The notes beneath the pieces are model-generated. The model was not told the origin of the DNA. It did no database searches and worked only from the letters and a program-made list of their open reading frames with translations. DNA of 64,000 nucleotides, from positions 5,717,707 to 5,781,706 of the forward strand of contig OZ007517.1 of NCBI GenBank assembly GCA_963931865.1, given 5' to 3'. This DNA comes from Axinella damicornis (Eukaryota; Porifera; Demospongiae; Axinellida; Axinellidae). This document shows, one piece after another, positions 39,534 to 51,447 of the stretch (position 1 is the first letter of the stretch; each line of letters opens with the position of its first letter). A program made the position numbers and the translations under genes.

Positions 39534-41722
39534 TGTTATTTGACGAGAATAATGCAGTGCTGTAATGTCTTTAATATCACTCTTAGGGGTTGCAGCGATT
39601 TCCGGAAATGGACATGCATGGTTATTATAAGTCTGGGAACAGAAACTGGCACACTGCAGGTCTAGTACATGTAGCAGGGAATCTAGGAATTCTATATACG
39701 GGGGCTGCAAAGATAAGAAGAACATGCTGCCTGCATTCCAGCAAGAAAGATGGAATGACTGCTGGGATTCATGTTAAGGGAAGGGGTACAAATTAGTAAC
39801 TTTGGGGTGACAATCAATTTTATTTGGATTTTTAAAGTCCAAAAGGAGCCAGTGATAGCATTCAAAGGGAGTTATGTTGCTAAAAGTGGTTACAGATTTG
39901 TACCAGCCCACCCTAGCTCTGTTGGGCATGAAACAGCAGGGCAAAATATGTGTGAATGCCATTTAGGCAATTGCCAGTGCAGTGCAATGGAGGACCATAT
40001 GGCATGGATAATCCTGGTGTTGTATATAATTATTATGTCAAGCAGACTGCAATTTATGTGATGAGCCAGGCATGCGGACTTCCTCCTGCAGATGAATGCG
40101 AAGGATCAACATGATGCTTAGTCTTTTGGGGGTATTCTCTCTGACACCATAGCATTGCCTAACATTGGGAATTGTGCCTACGAAGGGAACATTTCAGAGT
40201 GGTTCCATACAGTTAGCATGGATAGGCAAGGTGGTGGAAATGAATAATTATATATTTCAGGGATTATTAGTAGCTATATAGAGTCAGGTGTTAAATTTGT
40301 GTTTCATGTGAAAGATTGCCACTAAAAATCATTTAAGACAACAGTGCCAAATTAATTTTGGTAATATTGCAAGGTGGCCATTTTGGAAACCGCCCACGAC
40401 GGCTGACGAAGGCACAATTTCACATGCCTTGATCAATATCTGAAAATGTTCCCAGTATATTAATGTATATATTTGTGTACCAATTTTGGTGCTTTTATCA
40501 CCAAGTGAACGATTGGTTTGGTATGTCGGACTATGCCGCTGCACTAATTAGCCTACACAGCAATGCCATTGAACACATACCAGTATTTGTTGGTGAATCA
40601 TTGCGTTCTCCAAGATTATAGATCGCCATAGGAGCTGCTATTTCTAAAAGCTGAATACAGCCACCATGTTGAATTCATATATGCATCCCTATTCTCAAAA
40701 TGATGACACGAGGGTCTATATAGGGGTCTGCGCCCTGTCATTCATCCCTAGGGACCAGTGTTACAGACCACTGATTCGAGACACAGCAAAAGAACATTGT
40801 ACAGAGACATGCATTTCAGTAGCTATAATCAAAGTATATATATCTGTGGTGCTGGGACTAGTGGATGTGTACTAATGGGAGTGAGTGTTTGGGAGGTAGG
40901 ACTAGAGTCACTAGACTTTCTGATGAGCGACCGCGGGTGCAAATCAGTTGTCATCATGAATGCACGTGTACTAGTGATGATTCAATCGTTGGGGGTGAGC
41001 GTGAGCAAGCTCATGTGCAGACGCCACAAGACATACTCTAATCTTAACAACAAAACAGCAGACAGCGGGTAAAGAAGACTGTGTAAGTGGCAGTCCACGA
41101 CATGATCACTAAGCTGGCATGACATTGTCATTTGAGTATAGCTTTGGATGTTTTCCATGCTCAGACGGACCCCATATATTTATATGCAGTAGAGGGCTGC
41201 CTGTGTTGATTAATGCCATGCTCAAAAACAGACTAACTGTTGCTGGCTCTCCTCTGTCTTGCGTTCCAGCATAGATCCAGACTGTAGATATCCATTTGCC
41301 ACGCCCAACACATTACTCTAACCAGAAACATGTGCCAAATGCCAGCGGTGGTTCACTTCTCTGCACAACTTTAGGTCCTACTGGCCTGGTGGCAAATAAA
41401 GGGTCTTTGTCCTGACTTAGAAGAATATCATCATCTTTTGTTGTTTACTTCTTCAGCAATGGCTGGCCATCATTCCAACTATGAGCCACTCTCGATCTAG
41501 GTTCAGACATACTGCAGTTGCTCTGGATAGTTATATATAAGCTGTATGTGTGGCAAAGGGTTCGGCCCAACAAGAACCTAGATAGCATCAACAGTTGAGG
41601 AGTTTGATGTAGCTGTGGGAGCAGAAGTCAATCTATGGCACCCCACCACCTGGCCGGTCCAACACTACAAACGCAGTTGTGGGGACATCTCATCGTGATC
41701 TCTATACAACTTTGTAGCCCCC

Positions 41723-41723
<1 letters not shown>
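39534..41723. other. No recognisable gene
   Basis: Only short frames, none with a recognised domain or consistent splice sites. A weakly coding-like plus-strand stretch near 39850-39980 (KSGYRFVPAHPSSVG, CECHLGNCQC) was considered but not assigned. Confidence 0.4.

Positions 41724-41756
<33 letters not shown>
41724..41756. repeat. Run of 33 C
   Basis: An uninterrupted poly-C tract (poly-G on the other strand). Similar long G/C runs occur at 13987-14018 and 31587-31613. Length is likely to be unreliable in the assembly. Confidence 0.9.
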
Positions 41757-42568
41757 AGAAGATGACCATGTGACCGTGACAGTCATGCTAGACTTCCTCC
41801 TAGCAGACCTTCATGAACTTACAAAAATGCAATTTGTAGGAATTTTGACCCTTCTGAGAGTGGTTCTGAGGCATTTTGAGGTCATAGTATGGGAATGCCT
41901 ATGCAGTGTAACATGAGATGGTAAAAAGCTCACTGGTGTACATGCTGCTGTTCCTGACACTAAGATTGTAGTGAGTGACCAGTATTATCATGCACATCGG
42001 AATGTTCCTCCACTGCTTCAGGAGAGGGGTCGTCTCCACCTGTGAATGGGACAAAGCCGCCTCCTTGCAATAACTTTTCCTTTACCAAGATCGACGACAG
42101 AAGGGCTGTCGTGGTGTACGGGGGCCTGACAAGTGTAGGTCTCTTGGTGATGCGTATGTCCTTGAGCTGGATAAGTTGGTACATACGTACATTAGTGATG
42201 CAGTTGGACAATAAACTAATACAGTAGGTTTTGTTACATCTGAGAACTAATACTATGTTGGCAGAGAGCTAGAGTACACCATTTCCCGACTGGTGATATC
42301 ATTGGGAGTCAAGTAGCTTAGAGCAATCAATTGATTGGTCTAAACTGCTTCATTCCTACTTCGTTTCGGTGGGAACCTATAAGCTCCACAAAATTATAGC
42401 GGTGCGAAGGGCATCAAATTTTATATCTGGTTAGTGCTACTCACGTGACCCTCAACGAATCAGACACCTCAGAATCGATCACATGACGGAGCATTATCGC
42501 TTATTGCACACTTTAGTCTGCATTATCTAGATAATGCATACTTTTCAAAGATGCATAATTTTCAAAGA
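41757..42568. other. No recognisable gene
   Basis: Short frames only. No domain, splice structure or inverted repeat that I can support. Confidence 0.4.
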
Positions 42569-42778
42569 TCAAAGGCTGTCTCGGGTCAGTGAGTAGTTTA
42601 GATACCAGTTTGCAGTGCATTACGGGCTTTAGTGCACTCGGGCAATCTAGTTAACGGTCTCGGGTGGATAATGCACTTGCCTTCAGCTCGTGCATTATCT
42701 TGCCCTTGATCGTTAACTAGATTGCTCTCGAGCACTAAAACCCGTAATGCACGGCAAACTGGTATTTAAATATTACTT
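42569..42778. repeat. Foldback (MITE-like) element, copy 2
   Basis: Same family as 1-183: GATACCAGTTTGCAGTGCAT at 42601 pairs with the arm ending GGCAAACTGGTATTTAAA, with centre CTCGGGTGGATAATGCAC. The flanks GGCTGT.TCGGGTCAGTGAG before and TTTAAATATTACTT after are shared with copy 1, so they belong to the element. Confidence 0.8.
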
Positions 42779-42840
42779 AACCTATGTAAGGCAAGTACCT
42801 ACGGAATTGATGTGATTGACAGAAGATAAGTATAGATCAA

Positions 42841-43570
42841 GTACCGTAGTCTCTCGAAAATACGCCCACCCTCGAAAATACGCCCACCCTCGAAAATACG
42901 CCCTCCCCCCTTTTTCGTGACAAGTTGTTGCAAAGGGTCATTTATTACTCGAAAGTACGCCCACCCTATTAGCGCACCCTATTAGCTCGAACAGGAAAGC
43001 ATAGCTGTCAACACGGCTGTCAAAGAGGTTGGACTAAGAAATGAAGGCTGGCTATCGCGGTACTATTTGCAATGAATTTCATTATGTTGCATGCCATTGC
43101 ATAATCAGCTGTGTATAGAATGCATGACATGAGACCGTGCACGCTGTGCATTGTATGTTTGTGTCTTTGCGTGTGCAATCGCCTAGCGTAGCACTAGCAG
43201 CGCAGTACGGATTTCTAGGAAGCAGCAGCAATCGGCAAGTCCCGAAAATAGTCTGCGCACTCTACGTCATTCAAGCAGTCCTGCTGTGTCTTATTTGCTG
43301 TTCCTGTAGCTACTCACACGAAGAGATTGTTCCGCTCACCAAGAAACTCCAGGACTAGTAGTAGTTAAGCCTTGCTAGAATGACTGTTGCAGTATTGCAC
43401 TCGTATACGTATGTACTTGGGTGGGCCAACTTTCGAATTGGGTGGGCCTACTTTCGAGTCAAGGGTGGGCCTATTTTCGGGAGAGGGGTCCTCGAAAATA
43501 CGCCCATCCCCCTCTTTGAGCAGATTCTAAATTCATCGCCCATGGGCCTATTTTCGAGAGACTACGGTAC
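42841..43570. mobile_element. Inverted-repeat element with CGAAAATACGCCC motifs
   Basis: Perfect inverted ends GTACCGTAGTCTCTCGAAAA at 42841 and the complement finishing at 43570. The subterminal part has three tandem CTCGAAAATACGCCCACC units on the left, and their inverse (GGTGGGCCTACTTTCGAG type) on the right. The interior of about 430 bases has no recognised protein. At 730 bp it is a non-autonomous element. Confidence 0.8.
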
Positions 43571-44056
43571 ATTCACCTATGTAAATTATGATGTAAAGGT
43601 CGCTCAGAAATAAATTATTATGTGGTCAATCAGGAATATTACGAGGTCGCTCAGAACTGTTGAGGTCACTCGGTTACAGTCCTGTCCATGTGATTTCCCT
43701 CAGCATTGGAGCAAACTGGATATCTGAACGCTATGAATGTTAATGTACATACCGCAAGTCTCATGCACTACAGTATTTATTGCATGAGGGGCAGGTTGAG
43801 ATGTAAATACAGCACGAGGTGTAGTGCGCTCACCACGGCACAGGGGTTATACCTTAATCTGGTACGCAGGTGTCCCTTTCGATCATAACCAGCGCTGAGA
43901 CGTGTCCTCTGTTGAGGCGAAGAAGTAAGGCTCCCACCTACATAGTCACATCAATTCATGCGTGCACACCTTATAATTTAACTTTTTGGGTGCGGAAGTG
44001 GAAATGATGTAAGAAGTGGGTGTTTGTCAATGATTTGATTCTCAAGTTCGACAGTC

Positions 44057-44523
44057 AAAGTTGCTTACAATGGAGGTTGCTGGGTGCCAGCACAGACCTC
44101 TAAACTTGGCCAGAAAACCAAACAAGTCATTGATCACAACACGGTGGCTTACAATGGAGGTCGCTGGGTGCTGTGTGCCAGCATAGACCTCTAAACTTGG
44201 TTAGAAAAACAAAAAAATATCATTGAGCACCATGTGACAACATGGACCCACCAGTCCCGTTAGTGACTTACAATAGAGGTCGTTGGGCATGCACTATGTG
44301 CCAGCATAGACCTCAAAGTGTGGCCAGAAAAGCAAGGGTCATTGAGCACCATGTGTCAGCATGGACCCGCCGGCCAAATTAAAATGGTGGCTTACAGTGG
44401 AGGTCATTGACCTCAAAATTCGGCCGGAAAGTATGTGCCAGCATAGACCCACCTGCCATATAAGGCGGCTTACAAATCATGGAGGTCATTGGGTGCTGTT
44501 GCCAGCATAGACCTCTAAAATTT
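44057..44523. repeat. Degenerate tandem repeat, period about 100-130
   Basis: GGCTTACAATGGAGGTCGCT, GTGCCAGCATAGACCTCTAA and TTGGCCAGAAAA recur about five times with CATTGAGCACCATGTG.CA blocks between, diverged by substitutions and indels. No coding sequence. Confidence 0.75.
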
Positions 44524-44554
44524 GTTATAATCATACACTGTGCACTTCTAATTA

Positions 44555-45341
44555 ACCACAGAGTGGTTACCTTGGTTACCTTGGTTGCAGACAAGCTGGA
44601 GACAGTGGTTATAGGTGGTTTACTCAAGGGTTAGGGTAATTGCATAAGACAACCTGCAAAGGCAACTGGCCCACTGGAACATCTGCAAGGTCACTACAAC
44701 TGGTTGTCATGGAAATTTCAAGCCCTTGATGGCAGCAGGTCCCTCACAGTGGTTAAGATGATTGGGCTAGCTTCCTCTCAAGTTGCCTTATCAGGCCCGT
44801 AGCAAGCTATTTTTGAGTGGTACGGCCACTGCCGAAGGCAGTGTATAGAGCAGTGTAGCGGCGATCAAATCCTGGATTTGCTCTCGTAGCACCTTCGTGC
44901 TTTGCACTACACTGCCACTTCTAACCTTTCTGTTTTTCAATTCCGAGTAGTACATCAATGCCATCTCCATGCCACTCAAACTCGACTCTACTCGTGAGTA
45001 AGGCGGCGCGCATTAGCCCTGTCTCCATTCTGTGTGTTGGTCTCGTATCTAGCCCCTGAATATCGAGTTTCGAGTCGCGTGGACTGGTGAAAGCATGAGA
45101 AAAGTCAGTACTGCACTTCGATGACTTTCTCTGCCATGCCGTAAAGCATTGATGGAAGCCAAGAAGGAACTTTTTCTTCTTGTTCGAGTGAAAAAGTGGT
45201 CCGGCCAAAACCGGACCGGCCGGACCGCTTGCTACGGCCCTGCTAATGTAATTGGTCTCTGAACCCCTCCTTCTAACCTCTGCCTCCAGCTTGTCTGCAA
45301 ACAGGGTAGCTTGTCTGCAACCAGGGTAATCACTCTGTGGC
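44555..45341. mobile_element. Inverted-repeat element carrying a nested second element
   Basis: Outer ends: ACCACAGAGTGGTTACC with GCAGACAAGCTGGAG, inverse of CTCCAGCTTGTCTGCAA and GGGTAATCACTCTGTGG. Inside it, 44792-45243 has its own ends CAGGCCCGTAGCAAGC and GCTTGCTACGGCCCTG. The inner element contains CACTGCCGAAGGCAGTGTA at 44826, a small palindrome also found (CATTGCCGAAGGCAGTGAA) near 56060. Confidence 0.7.
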
Positions 45342-45900
45342 TAAAACAACTGATTTGGTTTTTCAGTGTAATAAAGACAGAAGATTGCGAGATCCAACAC
45401 ATGTAGGATGTCTAGGCATTTGCTACGGCTTTTACTCGACAAGTTCTCATTCGAAGTTCCCAGATGAACTTTAAATGACGGGGAAGGCCTGGGAAAGAGG
45501 CTAAGGTACGTAAGCTTGCTCAGGGACCGTTGTATTTTTTTTCTGTCTCCCTGCAAATTCGTATTGAGGTAGACTGCAGCTGTCCAAGTGGTTCCTTTCG
45601 AGCTAGAATCACCCTTCTTCTCCTTTTCGTACTGACGACGAGCAAGAAGAGTGCGGAGAGAGGAGGAGGACAGGGTTTCTTCCATTTCTGGTCTACTAGG
45701 ATTCATCTTGTGGCCGCCCAAATCACACAGCTCAAGCTGAATCGTCATTTGAAGTTCATCTGGGAATTCGAAGGGGTGAGAAGGCCTGGGAAGAAATTTG
45801 CACTCTTCTTGCACGTCGTCCTTTCCCGGATTCTCAGCTTCATCAATCAAATTATAACATGTTTTCACACCACATGGACCATCTACAAACAAGGAGGGGA
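45342..45900 (-). other. Unassigned open frame over an inverted repeat
   Basis: A 183-codon minus-strand frame (EFPDELQMTIQLELCDLGGH, SSSSLRTLLARRQYEKEKK) overlaps a foldback pair, GAAGTTCCCAGATGAACTT at 45453 and AAGTTCATCTGGGAATTC at 45752. The family is unknown; it may be a repeat-borne frame and not a gene. Confidence 0.25.
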
Positions 45901-46785
45901 CTCTAATCTCTGTAATTAAATTTGCGTACAGTAACTGGCCTTTCCATCATTACACACACATTTTCTGGCTGCTTTAATACTCTGGGCCAGTTTGTTGTGC
46001 ATCAAAGGGGTAATTATGTAATGAATTTGTTGAGCGTAGTCAAATGAATAGTGAGCCAACCTCGGTATCATTTTTCACACTTGCTGATGAACTCCCATGC
46101 TGTGTGTGGGTCATTTGACTGAGAGCAAGACACGAAATGTAAAATGGACAAGTAATTTGGCTACGTCTTCACCGAACTCTCCTGCAATAGCCTCCAAAAC
46201 CCTCTCCTCATCCCACTCACTAATAGCACAAGTGCTGCCGGTTGTCATTTTGACTCAGAACAGCTAGGTGAGCTTTGTTGCAAATGTAGCTATGTACGCA
46301 GCTTAGCCTTCAACAGTGTAACCATAGCAGCTCTTGAACACAGCTGCATCCCTTGGCTGCCAGGCGACACCATGGTTGCTGTGGTGCTTTTAATGTATCT
46401 TATGCCTAGCCATAGAGAGCTTATGCACTATCGTCAGTAGCGCATAGATAGTTTACATGCTACCATTATGGACAGCTATTACGAGCTCACTACTTCTGTA
46501 GCTAGCTCTAGCTAGCATGGAAGCGAGAAGGCGGCCATGAACAAGTGTGTGGAGCCGATTGGACATTCCATACTGTGTCTGTCTCTCCCTTTAATGCAAG
46601 CATACACACTGTCCGTGCGAGCAGTGCCACAGTAAAGCTGTGTCCCTTGCTGCAGAGTTTATGCACTGGTGTCTCTTTATTCTGACTACTTTTAGACTCA
46701 CTGGCTTAATTCGTAGCTGTTTTACTTACACCGTATGCATACTGTTTGATTAGAATCATTTTCTTTTTGATTGTGTTGTCAATAT

Positions 46786-46946
46786 TATTTCAGAAGCTAT
46801 TCAGTCCAAATTTCAGAAGCTATTCATTTCAGATGCTATTCAGACTATAATCAGAGGGGGATTCACGTGATAATCAGAAAGGGATTCAGATGAAATTTCA
46901 GATGGCTTTCAAGGGGTTCTCGGATTATTTTCAGGGGGTATTCAGA
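46786..46946. repeat. Short degenerate repeat rich in TTCAGA..CTATTCAG
   Basis: Units such as TTTCAGAAGCTATTCAG and ATTTCAGATG.CTATTCAG repeat with divergence. The intervals on either side, 45901-46785 and 46947-49757, hold no gene I can support; a minus-strand stretch at 46942-47330 (CILARYVEQKMLPKAEVERK, VLQRLILRHNVLTEVV) looks coding but is unidentified. Confidence 0.45.
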
Positions 46947-49757
46947 CCTCTGTATCAGCAGAATGTATATTCCTATAGTTCAATGTTAATGTTCTATATA
47001 TTTCTCCTGTTGCTCGACCTATTGATATAATTGGACACAACCCTCTCAAAACAGTAGCACCAGTAGTTGTCAGGTGCTGAGAAATGGTCAATAATAAATG
47101 GAGGAGATTATAAACTGTCACAACACGTTTGTCTAGTCCAAGTACCACTTCTGTCAGCACATTGTGCCTCAGAATGAGACGCTGCAACACGTCAATTATC
47201 AAGTTCATGCAGTGCTAATGGGCTGAAGTACGTGCTGTCCAGAGGAATTCGTCTAGCTTCCTCTCAACCTCTGCCTTTGGAAGCATCTTTTGCTCAACAT
47301 AACGTGCTAGAATACACAAGACTTGTGTGAGATGTGTGCATACATTATTATGCACAATACATAGCCAAGCACAAACAGCCTGGTATTAGGCCAGTTTGAG
47401 TCAAGCTCACTGCAGCCACTACCACGGCCTTGGTTGTACATTCTCTGCCAAGTTAGGTTTCCTAGTCCTTGGACCTTCAACAACCGGTGGCTTGAAAATG
47501 TCAACATCCTTCACCCCAGTGACGTACGTACCCCCCATGTGTATCATACTCTTTCCACTTTCCGGGTACATAATGTCATCTTCCTGCATGCAATTGCAAA
47601 TGGGAAGGTAGCTATAATTACATTTCTCTTTAGCATACTGGGCATTGTGTATGACATGTGGTCTCTAGGTTCAGGAGACTTGGGTGACCATGCATGACGA
47701 TTCACTTGAAGCTTAGTCTATCAAGCTAAGCGTGTGTTGTAAACAGTCGAATACAATGGGCCACATAAACGATAACTTTACTCGTACTGACTGGTAAGCA
47801 CATGAATGCGAAAAGTCAAGGTTCTACTGCCCCTCTGTGCATGCTGTAGAAACAGCTTCTCCTCATTATCCCTTTGGCTACATGGACAGCCTGCTTACTT
47901 TGCTGCATAACTTTGCAGACCCCTCGTCAGGGTGATGGTTCTCTTTGTCAGACGCCTTTTGTTGCTGCTTCAGTGGTTGAAACTCGATCCTCCATATATC
48001 ATCAGATCACTGACCATAGCAGCACAAATAGGATTGTAATCCCGCACTTTATCTCTGCATTGCTCACAGTAGTCTCACAGCAGCAAAACTCAGAGCCCAG
48101 ACAAAACTCCCTAGATATCGCCCTTGATGCAGACATGCTACGTAGCTATAATATAACGTAGCGAATGTCCCGTCTCCATCACTAGCCATTATAGACCCAA
48201 CTTTGTATACCGGCTTACTCCCTTTGTATGAACTTTAGAGTGGCACGATACACACCTCTGCTGTGACCAATGTAGTTTGATCTCTGGAGCGCTCGAGCCG
48301 GAGCTACTGACAGATACGATTCTAAATTAACCAACCAATGCAACTTGTGTTGTGTTAGCAACACATAGCAACATGACGGCATACTTCATATTGCATAGCA
48401 ACCGTGGCGTAAATGCATCCATTACTAGCCGGTAGAGTAGTAGTGTGCAGCTGTAAATACTTAATTCTTTAGCACACTAACTCCTGCAGAACCGTAACAG
48501 CTGCCCCCAGAACCGAGTTAATTTGTTGAAATGTCTATTACTATAAGATTATTACTGCACTATTTTTCTTACCAACTGTGCCCTTGAAGAGACAGCACTC
48601 TTCTTGCCCTTGCCTTTGGTCTGGCATTGAAAATCATATTATATAGCAGTTCATTTGAATAAGTGTTGAATGAGTGCCAGATGTGATAACACAATACGTA
48701 TGTCACACTAACTCTTAGTTATGTGTCTAAAAATATCTCATTCCAGTTTTAGTTTTTTGGCAGTTTTTTGGTTTGAAAGGGTCGACCTCTATCAGACTAT
48801 CAATACTTAACATCATCAGAGTTCTTTGATCACTTGATTCCTTAATGGTGTGTTCCTATCCCAAAATTGCTGCGTAGCAATGAAGAGTTGCAGCGTGTCG
48901 TACACTGCTATTCCATGACTTGTGCGAACACCCTCAGCAAGCTCTTAGAGATCATCACGACCGCCAGGAACAATTCCAAGCTGGTCTGATGGAGAAGAGG
49001 GAGCGGAGGGAGAGCTGGAGATGAACGAGACCGCATGTGGAGCATTCTACTATCATGTAAGTGGCTGCTGATAATTGTACTCACAGAGCTGCCTTAATGT
49101 CTGCCCCTTCTGGATAGGAGGAAACTATATACAGATTGCCACCACAGGTGTCTACATGGTGGAGCTCAAGAGTATACTAGTAGGTCCAAATCCAAAGTTA
49201 AATGCAGAATTTAGGGAAACCCTGTGGTGCTGACAAATTGCCCCCACTTATAGGTCCCTGTACTTTGTATGGTAAATTGCTGTACACTGAGCATGCATTC
49301 TCTGCATGTAATTCAGGCTACCATAACAGTATATACTACACAAGTACCACTGGTGCATAAATTTTGATAATTTGAGCCAGCTAGCTGTAGCCATGAGTAT
49401 GACTTGTGCTAGTGGATGCAGTGAGAGTCTGTCAGGTGCAGGGACCTAGCAGGGCCATGATTCACCGGCTACCAGGTGTGCAGTTTCCACTTGATACAGT
49501 ACAAGATATTCATATAGGATCACCTCACTTGACCTTCATGTCACATGAGCTGGTTGCACACGCAGGCATAGGCCTATTGATGCTCAGGTCCAACCCATAC
49601 AAACAGCACACCTGCTACAATATCCATTTTTGCTGTGACCACCAACACTGACCTGCTCCATGTTAGGCACAAATACAACAATAGCAGCAAAGAAACTCAC
49701 TTAGTCTAAATGTAGGATCAATTTTGATGTGATTGTCTTCAACGGTTATTGACACAT

Positions 49758-49850
49758 GCAATGCAGTCAGGAAGTAGGAGTCGGCTTTGCCTCACTTCCT
49801 GACTGCATTGCTCGTGCTACCGATTGCCACTACCACAGTAGACCATCGTG
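49758..49850. repeat. Short foldback (CAATGCAGTCAGGAAGT family)
   Basis: GCAATGCAGTCAGGAAGT and its inverse surround a 16-base loop; ACCACAGTAGACCATC follows as in the longer relative at 27171-27325. Confidence 0.7.
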
Positions 49851-50027
49851 TTACACATGTGCACATAATATTATCATCAAGTGTGATTAACATGGTGTTG
49901 AATGACCTCATGCAGTGCTGCACTGTGTGCTCATAGTTGAAGTATATCCATCATTTGTCGATTTTGGAATGCTTTTGCAAAAGTTGAATACCGTCTGCAA
50001 TGAAAGGTTTCTGTCTTTTCTTGCTAG

Positions 50028-51233
50028 GACCTGAAGAGAGGAGATACCTTGCTGCCTGTGAGCGAGGAGAAAGGTTCTCAAGCTAGCCAGGTCAACCGAG
50101 TTTCTTCCTCCCGCAAAACTAGTTGCACTACTTCAGCACCTCAACTGCTCAGCAAAGACGGTTCTTCCTCTCAATATTTCATCCCATGTGCCCTGGCGCA
50201 CTCTGAGGGCAGTCAATCCACGAGCACTGGCACTAGTGCCTGCCCTCTTCTGGTCACGTTCAAGATAAGAGTGGATGCTGTCCTAAAGGTCTGTTTCGGG
50301 CAGTGGCGGTTTACGTACTCCAAAACAAAATGAAGTCAGTGCTGGAGTGGGAGTTGGAGCAAGACGAAATCCTTCGTGACCAAATCTGCCTCTCTGTTGG
50401 CCCATAATTTAGGACTCCTTTCTGCTTACAGTGCTACCGTACCCAGTTTCCTATCCATCGAACTTTGTACTTCCTCTGGATGTTTGATTTCTCTTGCAAG
50501 CGCCTGCAGTGAAGTTCACGGATCTATCAACTGTGCTATTAGTGAGGTGTCCAAAGTACTGCACTGTCCTCATAAGGCAGCACCTTCTTTTGTCCAGATA
50601 TTGGTGTCGACCAATTACCCCAGTGACATTTCTAATGGAAAACCATGTATCCTGAAGTGCGCAATCACCAAAAAACGGTTTGACCTTCCCGAAGACTTCC
50701 AAGTGTGGTTCAGTGAGGTAGGTACTCTGGGTGAAATAGCTATTGCAGATCACATTCCTCTCTCCTCAGGATGATTCAGTGGTGGACTGCAGAGCAGATA
50801 CTGCAACAAGTGGACTTCATCTTTCCCCAGGTATGTATACCTACATCTGATTTAGTAGAGTGCATTTTGCGTCACTTACACAGTTAGCAATGCAGTGGCA
50901 AGTGTCATTAAGAATATTCTCTCAACCTGTTTTGCTTACAGATGCACACGAATGTGCCGGACTGAACTATATGAGCCCAGCGACGTTGATTTTCTGAACG
51001 AGGTGGCTGTTGAGATTCCAACCCTGTGGGGATGGAGCTGGGACTGAATCCGCACCTGCATTGAGATCGAACAGAACGGAAACCAGATCCGATGCTGTGG
51101 AGCAGCGTTCAGGAAGTGGAAGGTGCAGCAGACAACCCCTTGCACGTGGGCCACTATCATCCAAGCCCTCCAGACCAAGGCAGTCAGTCAGCGCTCAATA
51201 ACTAAATGGGAGGTTTGCCAAGCCATGAAATGA
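50028..51233 (+). pseudogene. COR-like plus death-domain protein, multiply frame-broken
   Basis: Exons 50028-50717, 50770-50830 and about 50942-51233 with good splice sites. Exon 1: YFIPCALAHSEG, PLLVTFKIRVDAVLK, then (next frame) GLFRAVAVYVLQNKMKSVLE and ILRDQICLSVGP, then back in frame to LLSAYSATVPSFLSIELC, ACSEVHGSINCAISEVSKVL and KRFDLPEDFQVWFSE. This order is familiar from the C-terminal part of Roc-COR/NACHT-type signalling proteins of sponges and cnidarians. Exon 3: PSDVDFLNEVAVEIPTLW, then IEIEQNGNQIRCC, FRKWKV and TWATIIQALQT, a death domain. At least five frame changes (about 50284, 50402, 50970, 51031 and 51052), several compensating, break it. Confidence 0.65.
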
Positions 51234-51447
51234 CATTGTCATTCTCAGTTTGTATCAAATTGTGAATGGCCGGATTGCTTGTGTAATTTTCCATTCATTT
51301 CATTTTGTGTATTTATACTACTATTGTACATTGCCGCATTAAACAGATTTTCAAAACTATATACACTTTTTGTGAATGGTGGGCTGAAAAGAGAAGTGAA
51401 GCTTAGGAACTTTTCTCAGTTATGGGAGGATTAACACTATACAGTCA

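Noticed and set aside
39173..39725. Frames crossing the N gap
   Set aside because: The gap length is a placeholder, so phase across it is unknown; only the part up to the gap is used.
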